A stretch of 46,541 nucleotides of DNA from Microbispora corallina (GTDB lineage Bacteria; Actinomycetota; Actinomycetes; Streptosporangiales; Streptosporangiaceae): NCBI RefSeq assembly GCF_016863035.1, contig NZ_BOOC01000053.1:1-46541 (forward strand). The letters are read 5' to 3'. This document shows positions 32,225 through 40,031 of this stretch, piece after piece. Made by a program: the position numbers and the translations under genes. How positions within the stretch are numbered: position 1 is the stretch's first letter; each line of letters opens with the position of its first letter. A model generated the notes under the pieces. That model saw only the letters and a list, made by a program, of their open reading frames with translations. It did not search any database and was not told the origin of the DNA.

Positions 32225-32491
32225 CTACTCGGTCAGCTCGGCGCGGACCTGTTCGATGCGGAACAGGACGCGGGCCCGGAGGTCCTCAGGAATCGGGTCG
32301 CAGCCGCAGTGCTTGGCCACGAGCCGCTTGACGGCCTCCTCAAGGCCGTACTCCTCGAGACAGGGCCCGCACTCGTCGAGGTGCTTGCGGATCTCCGCGC
32401 ACCGGCCGCTGTCGAGCTCGCCGTCCAGATAGGTGTAGACGCGGTCCAGGACCTCGCTACACGGCGTGTCGTGGTGTCTCCCGCAGCTCAT
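32225..32491 (-). CDS. rsrA: Zinc-binding redox anti-sigma factor (RsrA type)
   Basis: 88 residues. The zinc motif is His-x3-Cys-x2-Cys in KHLDECGPCLEEY, with Cys11 (DTPCSEVL) as a further candidate ligand. A C-terminal KHCGCDP pair is also present. Oxidation forms a disulfide, releases zinc and frees SigR. The ATG overlaps the sigR stop codon as ATGA, so sigma and anti-sigma are made in step. The pair corresponds to SigR-RsrA in Streptomyces and SigH-RshA in mycobacteria. Confidence 0.94.
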   Translation of the reverse strand: MSCGRHHDTPCSEVLDRVYTYLDGELDSGRCAEIRKHLDECGPCLEEYGLEEAVKRLVAKHCGCDPIPEDLRARVLFRIEQVRAELTE

Positions 32492-33129
32492 GACCCCTCC
32501 TCACCGGGCGACTCGTCGAGGCCTCCGCCGCGGGAGTCCGGCCGCACGAGTCCGCGGTCGCGTGCGTAGTCCTGGAGTTGGTTCCGCAGCTGCCGGCGTC
32601 CCCTGTGGAGGCGCGACATGACGGTCCCGATCGGAGTGCCCATGATCTCGGCGATCTCCTTGTACGGGAAGCCCTCCACGTCGGCCAGGTAGACGGCGAT
32701 GCGGAACTCCTCCGGAAGAGCGGCGAGCGCATCCTTCACGTCGCTGTCGGGAAGGTGCTCGAGCGCCTCGATCTCGGCGGACTTCAGCCCGCTCGAGGTG
32801 TGCGACTCGGCCCGTGCGAGCTGCCAGTCCTCGATCTCCTCGGTACCGGCCTGCTTGGGCTCCCGCTGCTTCTTCCGGTAGCTGTTGATGAAGGTGTTGG
32901 TGAGGATGCGGTAGAGCCAGGCCTTCAGGTTCGTTCCCGCCTGGAACTGGTGGAACGACGCGAAAGCCTTGGCGAAGGTCTCCTGCAGGAGGTCCTCCGC
33001 GTCGGCTGCGTTACGGGTCATCCGGAGCGCGGCCGAGTAGAGCTGGTCGAGATACGGCATGACGTCGCGCTCGAACCGCTCGCTGCGCTGCTCCAGAGTC
33101 TCCTCGACTGTCTTGGAGACCGGACCCAC
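32488..33129 (-). CDS. sigR: ECF sigma factor for thiol-oxidative stress
   Basis: 213 residues from GTG 33129 (VGPVSKTVEETLEQ, similar to the MGPV start of Streptomyces SigR). Region 2 is YLDQLYSAALRMTRNAADAEDLLQETFAKAFASFHQFQAGTNLKAWLYRILTNTFINSYRKKQREP. Region 4 is LPEEFRIAVYLADVEGFPYKEIAEIMGTPIGTVMSRLHRGRRQLR. It directs thioredoxin, mycothiol and proteolysis genes when disulfides build up. An in-frame ATG at 33222 would add 31 residues and begins just after a SigR-type promoter, in the way that Streptomyces makes the longer, unstable SigR'. Confidence 0.94.
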   Translation of the reverse strand: MGPVSKTVEETLEQRSERFERDVMPYLDQLYSAALRMTRNAADAEDLLQETFAKAFASFHQFQAGTNLKAWLYRILTNTFINSYRKKQREPKQAGTEEIEDWQLARAESHTSSGLKSAEIEALEHLPDSDVKDALAALPEEFRIAVYLADVEGFPYKEIAEIMGTPIGTVMSRLHRGRRQLRNQLQDYARDRGLVRPDSRGGGLDESPGEEGS

Positions 33130-33226
33130 CCCCTTCGGAACGCCGTACCCAGCCGAGGATACCGGGCCGGGGGCAGCGAACCCGTCGAGGGCTTCTGGCA
33201 GCACCAACGTCTTCACGCACATCTGC

Positions 33227-33252
33227 AACAGGGCGGGCGTAGAGTCTGTTCC
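33227..33252 (-). promoter_or_regulatory. SigR-type autoregulatory promoter
   Basis: On the minus strand GGAAC (33252-33248), exactly 18 bases, then GTT (33229-33227). The SigR consensus is GGAAT-N18-GTT, with C in the last place a known variant. The +1 should fall at or next to ATG 33222, which would allow a leaderless long form of SigR. Confidence 0.65.
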
Positions 33253-33331
33253 CGGTGCAGTTTCAGGTGACGAACGACCCTGCGCGGGGAAAAAACCATG
33301 CACCGGCTGGTAGCCCGGAAACCGTGTTTTC

Positions 33332-33359
33332 GCTATCTCATGCGATCTTCCGAGATAGC
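33332..33359. repeat. Inverted repeat upstream of the methyltransferase
   Basis: GCTATCTC / GAGATAGC with a 12-base spacer, ending 20 bases before the chosen start. It is either an operator or a leader hairpin. Confidence 0.45.
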
Positions 33360-33378
33360 CAGAGTCCAGGAGCCGCTC

Positions 33379-34119
33379 GTGCTGCCCATTCCGGCCAACG
33401 AACTCAACGGCTCGGGCACGCTCGGGCCGTACTGGACCTTCTACCACGCGGTCGTCGCCGAGCAGTTGCGCCAGTGGCTCCCCAGGCGCCCGTCCCTCCT
33501 GCTGGACCTGTCGGGCGGGCGCGGGCGCTGGCCGGCGCAGGCGGCCCGCGCCGGGCACCGGGTGATCGAGGTCATGGACTTCCGCCGGCCGGCCGACCCC
33601 TGGCTGCGCGACGCCTCCGACCGCATCCAGAAGGTGCGCGCCGACGACCTCGGGTTCCTGCCGGACGGCTCGGTGGACGGCGTCATCGCCGAGGAACGCG
33701 CGCTGTCCGTGGAGATCATGGCCGAGTCGGTGATCGACGACGTGGCCCGCGTGCTGAAGCCGGGCGGCCGGGCACTGCTGTGCGTCGACTCGCTGGTCCT
33801 CGGGATGGCGATCCTGGCCGAGCAGAACTACTGGGCGCACCTGTGCCAGACCGGCGAGGTCATGCTCATCCCCTGGCCGGACGGCAGCATCACGCGGTGC
33901 TTCACCAGCCAGCAGGTGCGCGAGCTGGTCACCGGCGCCGGGCTGGAGGTGGACTGGATCCGCCCCCGGACCGTCCTGTCCCCCTCCACCGTCGACCACG
34001 TGCTCAGCTCGGAGAGCCGGTCGCTGTCGTGGCTCGTGCGGACCGAGCTGGAGACGCGGGCCGACGGCGACGACACGGTGGGCATCCACCTCGTGGCCGG
34101 CGTGCGCAAGCCGGTGTGA
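33379..34119 (+). CDS. SAM-dependent methyltransferase (class I fold)
   Basis: 246 residues from GTG 33379, with GGAG 6 bases upstream. The frame is open further upstream to 33298, but an inverted repeat lies there. The SAM-binding glycine region is LLDLSGGRGRWPAQAARAGHRVIEVMDF (~36-63), with a second acidic strand in VRADDLGFLPDGSVDGVIAEERAL and ARVLKPGGRALLCVD as motif post-II. The substrate is unknown. It is divergent from sigR, so stress control is possible. Confidence 0.85.
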   Translation: MLPIPANELNGSGTLGPYWTFYHAVVAEQLRQWLPRRPSLLLDLSGGRGRWPAQAARAGHRVIEVMDFRRPADPWLRDASDRIQKVRADDLGFLPDGSVDGVIAEERALSVEIMAESVIDDVARVLKPGGRALLCVDSLVLGMAILAEQNYWAHLCQTGEVMLIPWPDGSITRCFTSQQVRELVTGAGLEVDWIRPRTVLSPSTVDHVLSSESRSLSWLVRTELETRADGDDTVGIHLVAGVRKPV

Positions 34120-34147
34120 ACGCCGTCGCGGCGGCCCCGCCGCACCT

Positions 34148-34480
34148 CTACCTGCGCCGCTCCACGCGTGCCTGGCACTGCACGCAGCGGGCCGCCTCGG
34201 GGCGGGCCTCCAGCCTGCCCTCCGGGACCGGCCTGCCACAGTCGACGCACTGGCCGTAGCCCCCGTCGTCGAGCCGTTTGAGCGCCGCGAGCACGGCCGT
34301 CCGCTGCCGCTTCGCGGCGTCGATCATCGCCTGGGTCCTGTCGGCGTCGGTGAGATCGGCGCCCGCGTCCGCGGCGGACCTGTCCTGAAGGGCGACCGGA
34401 TCCCCCCGGAGCACGCCGATGGACCGGTCGAGCTCATGGAGCATGGTTTCCAGGCGCATACGCGCGGTCGCGTCGTCCAC
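34148..34480 (-). CDS. DksA/TraR-type C4 zinc-finger protein
   Basis: 110 residues from GTG 34480 with GGAGG upstream. An N-terminal helical hairpin (~1-75) is followed by the C4 zinc finger CVDCGRPVPEGRLEARPEAARCVQC. The hairpin tip has DLTDADRT rather than the DxxDxA of true DksA, so the effect on RNA polymerase may differ. Proteins of this family enter the secondary channel and modulate initiation. It is convergent with the methyltransferase. Confidence 0.88.
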   Translation of the reverse strand: MDDATARMRLETMLHELDRSIGVLRGDPVALQDRSAADAGADLTDADRTQAMIDAAKRQRTAVLAALKRLDDGGYGQCVDCGRPVPEGRLEARPEAARCVQCQARVERRR

Positions 34481-34547
34481 GAATCCGCACCTCCGGGAGT
34501 GGGGGGCACCCGCCGAGGAGCCCCGGCCTCCTGGCAGGTCAGCAGCC

Positions 34548-34564
34548 GTTCACGGGGCGTGAAC
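34548..34564. promoter_or_regulatory. GTTCACG-GGG-CGTGAAC palindrome
   Basis: Perfect 7-bp arms, 67 bases upstream of the TraR-like start. GTTCACC recurs at 34571. It is a possible operator for this gene. Confidence 0.4.
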
Positions 34565-34615
34565 CGCTTTGTTCACCGGATGCCCACTTCGCGACCTACT
34601 TACACCATTGGACTT

Positions 34616-35368
34616 TCACGAGGAGGACGCCGCGGCCTCTCCCTCGTCCTCGATCGGCTCGATCAGTTCGGGGCCGTTGTTGCGCACGTCGTTCACCGTG
34701 GTGGACACGGGGTAGACCGCGAGGCGGTCCGGTCCGGCGGGCACCAGGAGCCGCGCGGGGTCGGAGACCCGGGGGTCGAGCCACTCGGCCCAGTGGTCGC
34801 GCTCGATCATCATCGGCATGCGGTCGTGGATGCGGCCCAGCTTGTCCTCGGCCGTGGTGGTGATGACCGTGCACGTGCACAACCACTTGAGCGGGTCGTC
34901 GTCGTCGCGGGTCGGGTCCTTCCAGAACTCGTACAGCCCGGCCATCGCGAGCACGCCGCCGTCGGCCGGGTGGATGAAGTAGGGCTGCTTCTTCCTGGAC
35001 TCCAGCGTCATCCACTCGTAGTAGCCGTCGGCGGGCAGCAGGCAGCGACGCGACGCGAACGCCCGGCGGTAGGCCGGCTTCTCGCCGACCGTCTCCACCC
35101 GCGCGTTGATCATGCGTGAGCCCACGGACGGGTCCTTGGCCCAGCTCGGCACCAGGCCCCACCGCACCGTGCGCAGTTGCCGCACCGGCCTGCCGGCCGC
35201 CTTCCCGTCCTCGTTCTTCGGGACGCGGCACATCACGGCGTAGACGTTCTTGGTGGGGGCGACGTTGTAGTCGGGCCGGAGCTCGGAGTCGGGGACGCCG
35301 TCCAGCTCCACCTCGAACTCCTCCAGCAACTCCTGCTTCTTGCGCGCTGACGCGTACCTCCCGCACAT
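34616..35368 (-). CDS. SOS-response-associated peptidase, YedK/HMCES family
   Basis: 250 residues. MCGRYASARKK begins with the essential Cys2, which after Met removal forms a thiazolidine link with abasic sites in single-stranded DNA. RPDYNVAPTKNVYAV holds the Asn, WGLVPSWAKD and RMINARVET bind DNA, CLLPADGYYEW holds the Glu, and GRIHDRMPMMI the His. It shields abasic sites at replication forks. The same gene (Rv3226c) precedes aroA in M. tuberculosis, as here. The start is fixed by the Cys2 rule. It is divergent from aroA. Confidence 0.96.
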   Translation of the reverse strand: MCGRYASARKKQELLEEFEVELDGVPDSELRPDYNVAPTKNVYAVMCRVPKNEDGKAAGRPVRQLRTVRWGLVPSWAKDPSVGSRMINARVETVGEKPAYRRAFASRRCLLPADGYYEWMTLESRKKQPYFIHPADGGVLAMAGLYEFWKDPTRDDDDPLKWLCTCTVITTTAEDKLGRIHDRMPMMIERDHWAEWLDPRVSDPARLLVPAGPDRLAVYPVSTTVNDVRNNGPELIEPIEDEGEAAASSS

Positions 35369-35455
35369 GTCCTCAAGACTGCCATTTCCCCGCGGCCCGC
35401 GCGCCCCCGCGATCGGGACGCCCTCCGGGAAGGGGCTGCCGATAAGCTTGCGGGC

Positions 35456-36796
35456 ATGGCCTCTCCGCAGTCCGCGTCCGGCGGCGCCGAGCCCCGTGAC
35501 GCCCACGCAGACGGTTCCGCCGGCGTCGCGCACTGGCCCGCGCCGGTCGCGCCCGGACCGGTCCGCGCGACCGTCCGGCTGCCGGGATCGAAGTCGGTGA
35601 CCAACCGCGCGCTGCTGCTCGCCGCGCTGGCCGACGCCCCCGGCGCCGTACGGCTGGCCCTGCGCAGCCGCGACGCCGACCTCATGGCCTCCGCCCTGCG
35701 CGCGCTCGGCGCGGAGATGGCGCCCTCGAACGAGACGCCGTCCGGGGTGGACTGGGCGGTCACGCCCCACCCGGTCAGGGGCGGCGCGTCGGTCGACGTC
35801 GGCCTCGCCGGCACGGTCATGCGGTTCGTGCCGCCGGTCGCCGCGCTCGCCGACGGGCCGGTGTCCTTCGACGGCGACGCCCACGCGCGCAAGCGGCCGA
35901 TGGGCCCGATCCTGGGCGCGCTGCGCGCGCTCGGCGCGTCGGTCGACAACGACGCGCTGCCGTTCACGATCCGCGGCCCGGTCGCCGGCGGCGAGGTGGA
36001 GCTCGACGCCTCGGTCTCCTCGCAGATGATCTCCGGTCTCCTGCTCGCGGCCGCGCGCTTCGAGAAGGGCGTGACCGTACGGCACAGCGGGCCGCCCGTG
36101 CCGTCGATGCCGCACATCGAGATGACCGTGCACATGCTCCGCCAGGCCGGGGTCGAGGTCGACGACTCCGAGGCCGACGTGTGGCGGGTGCAGCCGGGGA
36201 CGATCCGGGCCCGGGACGTCACGGTCGAGCCCGACCTGTCCAACGCCGCCCCCTTCCTGGCGGCCGCGCTCGTCACCGGGGGGACGGTCGTCGTCCCCGA
36301 CTGGCCCGAGGAGACGACGCAGGGCGGCGACCAGCTGCGCCACCTGCTCGCCGAGATGGGAGCGTCGGTCACCCGGGTGCCCGAAGGGCTGCGGGTGACG
36401 GGCGCCGGCCGGGTGCGCGGCATCGAGGCCGACCTGCGCGACGTCAGCGAGCTGACCCCGACCGTCGCGGCGCTCGCCGCGCTGGCCGACGGGCCGTCGC
36501 GGATCAGCGGCGTCGCGCACATCCGGGGGCACGAGACCGACCGCATCACGGCGCTGGCCACCGAGATCAACCGTCTGGGCGGGGACGCCTCCGAGACCGA
36601 CGACGGCCTCGTGATCCGTCCGCGGCCTCTGTCGGGCGGGGTGTTCCACAGCTACGCCGACCACCGGATGGCCACCGCGGGCGCCGTCATCGGCCTCGTC
36701 GTGCCGGGCGTCGAGGTGGAGGACATCGCGACCACGGGCAAGACCCTGCCGGAGTTCCCCCGCATGTGGGCCGAGATGCTGGGCAGCACCGGGTGA
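35456..36796 (+). CDS. aroA: 5-enolpyruvylshikimate-3-phosphate synthase
   Basis: 446 residues. It joins shikimate-3-phosphate and phosphoenolpyruvate in aromatic amino acid synthesis. LPGSKSVTNRALLLAAL (~42-58) binds both substrates. VDVGLAGTVMRFVPPVAAL, ARKRPMGPILGALRALG, SSQMISGLLLAAARF, DLSNAAPFLAAAL and HSYADHRMATAGAVIG are standard. The glycine loop is GLAGTVMRF, a known actinobacterial variant of GNAGTAMR. The first ~25 residues are an Ala/Gly-rich extension. The stop overlaps a small frame (GTGA) leading to rsgA. Confidence 0.96.
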   Translation: MASPQSASGGAEPRDAHADGSAGVAHWPAPVAPGPVRATVRLPGSKSVTNRALLLAALADAPGAVRLALRSRDADLMASALRALGAEMAPSNETPSGVDWAVTPHPVRGGASVDVGLAGTVMRFVPPVAALADGPVSFDGDAHARKRPMGPILGALRALGASVDNDALPFTIRGPVAGGEVELDASVSSQMISGLLLAAARFEKGVTVRHSGPPVPSMPHIEMTVHMLRQAGVEVDDSEADVWRVQPGTIRARDVTVEPDLSNAAPFLAAALVTGGTVVVPDWPEETTQGGDQLRHLLAEMGASVTRVPEGLRVTGAGRVRGIEADLRDVSELTPTVAALAALADGPSRISGVAHIRGHETDRITALATEINRLGGDASETDDGLVIRPRPLSGGVFHSYADHRMATAGAVIGLVVPGVEVEDIATTGKTLPEFPRMWAEMLGSTG

Positions 36797-36882
36797 CGGA
36801 CGGCCGCCCGGTGGACCCGACGGCGATCCGCGCGCGGGCGCGCGCGGGCGGCCGCGCGAGACGATCGGGGCGCGGGCACTGA
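36793..36882 (+). CDS. Possible 29-residue peptide between aroA and rsgA
   Basis: GTG 36793 overlaps the aroA stop as GTGA. The frame reads VTDGRPVDPTAIRARARAGG then RARRSGRGH, and its TGA (36880-36882) overlaps CTG 36879 as CTGA. It is highly basic and low in complexity. It may only carry ribosomes from aroA to rsgA. Evidence that the peptide itself matters is lacking. Confidence 0.3.
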   Translation: MTDGRPVDPTAIRARARAGGRARRSGRGH

Positions 36883-37919
36883 GAAAGCGGCAGTACGACG
36901 AGGACGACGTCAGGGTCAGACCGGGCAAGGGGTCCCGGCCCCGGACGCGGATCCGCCCTGCCCACAGTGAGGCGGTCGAGGGGTTCGTCGTCGCCGTCGA
37001 CCGCGGCCGGTACACCTGCCTGGTGGGGCGCGACGAGGTGGCCCTGCCGTCGTCGGGAGGCGGCGGCCGGCGCGGGCGGGACGCCGAGCCGGTCCTCGTC
37101 GTCGCCATGAAGGCGCGCGAGCTGGGCCGCAAGGGCATCGTGGTCGGCGACCGGGTGGCGCTCGTCGGCGACGTGTCCGGACAGCCCGACACGCTGGCGC
37201 GGATCGTGCGGGTCGAGGAGCGCACCTCGATGCTGCGGCGCAGCGCGGACGACAACGACGAGGTCGAGCGGCCGGTCGTCGCCAACGCGCACCAGCTCGT
37301 CATCGTCACCGCGCTCGCCGATCCCCCGCCGCGGCCCCGGATGATCGACCGCCTGCTGGTCGCGGCCTTCGACGCCGACATCGAGTCGCTGCTGTGCCTC
37401 ACCAAGTCGGACCTCGCGCCGGCGGACGAGCTGGTCGCCTTCTACGCGCCGCTCGGGGTGCCGTACCTCGTGGTGAGCAAGGGCGGCCCGCTGGACGAGC
37501 TGCGCGAGCGCCTGACCGGCCGGATCAGCGTCCTGGTCGGCCATTCCGGGGTCGGCAAGTCGACCCTGGTGAACGCCCTCGTGCCCAACGCGGGGCGGGC
37601 GGTGTCGCACGTCAACGCGGTGACGGGCCGGGGCAGGCACACCTCGACCTCGGCCGTGGCGCTGAGGCTGCCCGAGGGCGGCTGGATCATCGACACGCCG
37701 GGGGTGCGCAGCTTCGGACTGGGCCACGTGGCGGTGGAGAACGTGCTCGTGGCCTTCCCCGACCTCAACGAGGCCGCGGTCGCCTGCCCGAAGGGCTGCA
37801 CACATCTGGGCGACGACTGCGCCCTCGACCGATTCGTGGCCGAGGGGCACGCCGACCCCGCGCGGCTGGAGTCGCTGCGGCGGCTGCTGACCAGCCGCGA
37901 GGGGTCCGACGACGACTGA
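36879..37919 (+). CDS. rsgA: Ribosome small-subunit-dependent GTPase RsgA, probable CTG start
   Basis: 346 residues if begun at CTG 36879 (LRKRQYDEDDVRVRPGKGSR). The first usual start, GTG 37023, would cut off ~48 residues that match the normal actinobacterial N-terminus (DEDDVRxRP, RPRTRIRPAH, the OB fold VDRGRYTCLV). No ATG, GTG or TTG occurs in frame upstream. The GTPase is circularly permuted: TKSD (G4), GHSGVGKSTLVNAL (P-loop), DTPGVRSFG (G3), then the zinc knuckle CPKGCTHLGDDCALD. It helps 30S maturation. Order aroA-rsgA matches Rv3227-Rv3228. Confidence 0.88.
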   Translation: MRKRQYDEDDVRVRPGKGSRPRTRIRPAHSEAVEGFVVAVDRGRYTCLVGRDEVALPSSGGGGRRGRDAEPVLVVAMKARELGRKGIVVGDRVALVGDVSGQPDTLARIVRVEERTSMLRRSADDNDEVERPVVANAHQLVIVTALADPPPRPRMIDRLLVAAFDADIESLLCLTKSDLAPADELVAFYAPLGVPYLVVSKGGPLDELRERLTGRISVLVGHSGVGKSTLVNALVPNAGRAVSHVNAVTGRGRHTSTSAVALRLPEGGWIIDTPGVRSFGLGHVAVENVLVAFPDLNEAAVACPKGCTHLGDDCALDRFVAEGHADPARLESLRRLLTSREGSDDD

Positions 37920-37925
37920 CCCGGC

Positions 37926-38363
37926 TCAGCGGATGGGCCGCAGGGTCCAGGAGACGACGACCTCCGAGACGACGACGCCGGCGGAGTCGCGCACCGCGAC
38001 CTCCACCTCGAACTCGGGACGCCTCCCCTCGTCGAGCTCCGCGACGATCGCGGCGCGCTCGCCCCGCAGGACCGCCTCGGCCGTCACCTCGCCCCTGGCC
38101 AGCTTGACGTAGCGGATGCGGGCCTCGGTCGCGAGCGGCACGGCCCGGGAGAGCTGGTCGCCGAGCGCCGACAGCATGGCCGCCCCGGAGGCCGACTCGG
38201 CCAGCGAGAACAGAGCCCCGGCGTGCGGTCCGCCCACGTGGTTGTGCAGGTCCTCCCGGTCGGGCATGCGCGCGACGGCCGTACCGGAGTCGATTGAGTC
38301 GAACGAGATCCCGAGCAGCCGCGCGAAGGGCACGCTGCCGAGCATGAAGGCGCCGATGTCCAT
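37926..38363 (-). CDS. DUF4442/PaaI-like hotdog thioesterase
   Basis: 145 residues. GTAVARMPDREDLHNHVGGPHAGALFSLAESASGAAML has the HNHxGxxHAGALFxLAE pattern of the DUF4442 group, with YVKLARGEVTAEAVL and VSEVVVSWTLRPI as later strands. It probably hydrolyses an acyl-CoA of unknown kind. It is convergent with rsgA (6 bases between stops) and divergent from hisN. Confidence 0.85.
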   Translation of the reverse strand: MDIGAFMLGSVPFARLLGISFDSIDSGTAVARMPDREDLHNHVGGPHAGALFSLAESASGAAMLSALGDQLSRAVPLATEARIRYVKLARGEVTAEAVLRGERAAIVAELDEGRRPEFEVEVAVRDSAGVVVSEVVVSWTLRPIR

Positions 38364-38446
38364 GCCCGGATGTTACCGATCGGTACGGTCGCGGGCGATC
38401 CGGGCCTGATGCCGGAGGGGCCCGGCGCGATACCTTGGGGCCTGTG

Positions 38447-39229
38447 ATGGGATACAGCGACGATCTGCGGCTCGCTCACGTGATGGCGGACGCCGCCGAC
38501 GACATCACGATGCGCCGGTTCAAGGCCGTGGACCTGAAGGTCGACACCAAGCCCGATCTCACCCCGGTGAGCGACGCCGACCGGGCCGTCGAGGAGGCCA
38601 TCCGCGGCACCCTGCGCCGCGCCCGCCCCCGCGACGCGATCATGGGCGAGGAGTACGGCATGACCGGGTACGGGATGCGGTCCTGGATCGTCGACCCCAT
38701 CGACGGCACCAAGAACTACGTCCGCGGCGTCCCCGTCTGGGCGACGCTGATCGCCCTCATGGAACGCGGCAAGGTGGTCGTCGGCGTCGTGTCGGCTCCC
38801 GCGCTCGGACGCCGCTGGTGGGCCGCGAAGGAGGGCGGCGCCTGGACCGGCCGCAGCCTGACCAAGGCCAGCCGCTGCCAGGTGTCGTCCGTCGGCCGGC
38901 TCGGCGACGCGTCCCTGTCGTACTCCGACCTGGAGGAGTGGGAGAAGGGCGACCGGCTCGACGGCTTCGTCGACCTCACCCGGGCGGTCTGGCGCAGCCG
39001 CGGCTACGGCGACTTCTGGTCCCACGTTCTGGTGGCCGAGGGCGCCGTCGACATCTCCGCCGAGCCCGAGCTGTCCCCCTGGGACATGGCCGCCCTCACC
39101 GTCATCGTCGAGGAGGCGGGGGGCGCCTGCACCGCGCTCGACGGCACGCCGCCCCTCGACGGCGGCAGCATCGTCTGCACGAACGGCCTGCTCCACGGCG
39201 AGGTGCTCAAGCACCTGGCCCGCCCCTGA
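38447..39229 (+). CDS. hisN: Histidinol-phosphatase, inositol monophosphatase-like
   Basis: 260 residues from ATG 38447 (GTG 38444 and TTG 38435 are in frame but less likely). It hydrolyses histidinol-phosphate in histidine synthesis. DLTPVSDADRAVEE, IMGEEYG, and WIVDPIDGTKNYVRGVPVWATLIAL carry the metal-binding Glu, Asp, Asp. AEPELSPWDMAALTVIVEEAGG has the last Asp. The length and motifs agree with actinobacterial HisN (Rv3137 type) rather than a general inositol phosphatase. Confidence 0.9.
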   Translation: MGYSDDLRLAHVMADAADDITMRRFKAVDLKVDTKPDLTPVSDADRAVEEAIRGTLRRARPRDAIMGEEYGMTGYGMRSWIVDPIDGTKNYVRGVPVWATLIALMERGKVVVGVVSAPALGRRWWAAKEGGAWTGRSLTKASRCQVSSVGRLGDASLSYSDLEEWEKGDRLDGFVDLTRAVWRSRGYGDFWSHVLVAEGAVDISAEPELSPWDMAALTVIVEEAGGACTALDGTPPLDGGSIVCTNGLLHGEVLKHLARP

Positions 39230-39236
39230 ACGGCCC

Positions 39237-40031
39237 TCAGAGCGCGAGGACCTCGGAGGCCGCGGTGAGGAGACTGCCCCGGTAGGCCTCGCCGTACAGG
39301 CAGACGTGGACGGCGAGCGGGTGCAGCTGGTGCAGCGGGACCCGCCCGCGCCAGCCGTCGGCGAGCGGCGCCGCCTCCCGGTAGGCCCCGAGGATCGTGT
39401 TCAGGTGCGGCGCGCCGAACAGCGCGAGCATCGCGAGGTCGGTCTCCCGGTGGCCGCCGTGCGCGGCCGGGTCGACCAGCACCACGCGGCCGCCCGACCA
39501 CAGCAGGTTGCCGCTCCACAGGTCCCCGTGGATTCGGCTCGCCGGCTCAGGCGGCCCCGCGACCTCCGGCGCGTACGCGCACGCCTCCTCGACCAGGGCG
39601 ACGTCGCCGGGCGACAGCGCGCCGCGGTCGCGGGCGAGCCGGACGAACGGCAGCACCCGGCGGGAGACGTAGAACGACGCCCAATCGGGCGCGGGGGCGT
39701 TGTCCATCGGCAGCTCGGCGATCGTCCCCGGCCACGGCGCCCCGAACTCCTTCGCCCCGGCGGCGTGCAGGGCGGCCAGCTCGCGCCCGAACCGCTCGGC
39801 GGCGTCCGCGGCGGCGCTCCCCGGGTCGATCCACTCCAGCACCAGCCGGTCGCCGTCCGCCTCGACGACCTCCGGGACGGCGACGGCCCCGGGCTCGGCG
39901 AGCCAGCGCAGCCCGGCCGCCTCCGCCGCGAAGTCGGCGCCCTGCTTCACGAACACTCTGCGGCCGTCGTCGAGCACGGCCTCGTGCAGGCTCCAGGCGT
40001 GGCTGCGGCCGAGGTCCCTAGTGATCCTCAA
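39237..40031 (-). CDS. Fructosamine-kinase-like protein
   Basis: 264 residues if begun at TTG 40031, which overlaps the tyrosine phosphatase by 14 bases. The frame stays open to ATG 40100 but that part is a shadow of the phosphatase. SLHEAVLDDGRRVFVKQG gives the ATP-binding Lys. SRIHGDLWSGNLLW is the catalytic loop with Asp and Asn. VVLVDPAAHGGHRETDLAML is the metal-binding DPA. Such kinases phosphorylate sugar-protein adducts or related ketoamines. The N-terminus is ~15 residues shorter than usual, so the start is uncertain. Confidence 0.82.
   Translation of the reverse strand: MRITRDLGRSHAWSLHEAVLDDGRRVFVKQGADFAAEAAGLRWLAEPGAVAVPEVVEADGDRLVLEWIDPGSAAADAAERFGRELAALHAAGAKEFGAPWPGTIAELPMDNAPAPDWASFYVSRRVLPFVRLARDRGALSPGDVALVEEACAYAPEVAGPPEPASRIHGDLWSGNLLWSGGRVVLVDPAAHGGHRETDLAMLALFGAPHLNTILGAYREAAPLADGWRGRVPLHQLHPLAVHVCLYGEAYRGSLLTAASEVLAL

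Noticed and set aside
32488..34239. 583-codon version of SigR
   Set aside because: The frame stays open by chance opposite the methyltransferase. Homology begins at 33129 or at most 33222.
34616..37405. Minus-strand frame of 929 codons joining yedK to an upstream extension
   Set aside because: The real start is MCGRY at 35368. The upstream part mirrors aroA and rsgA.
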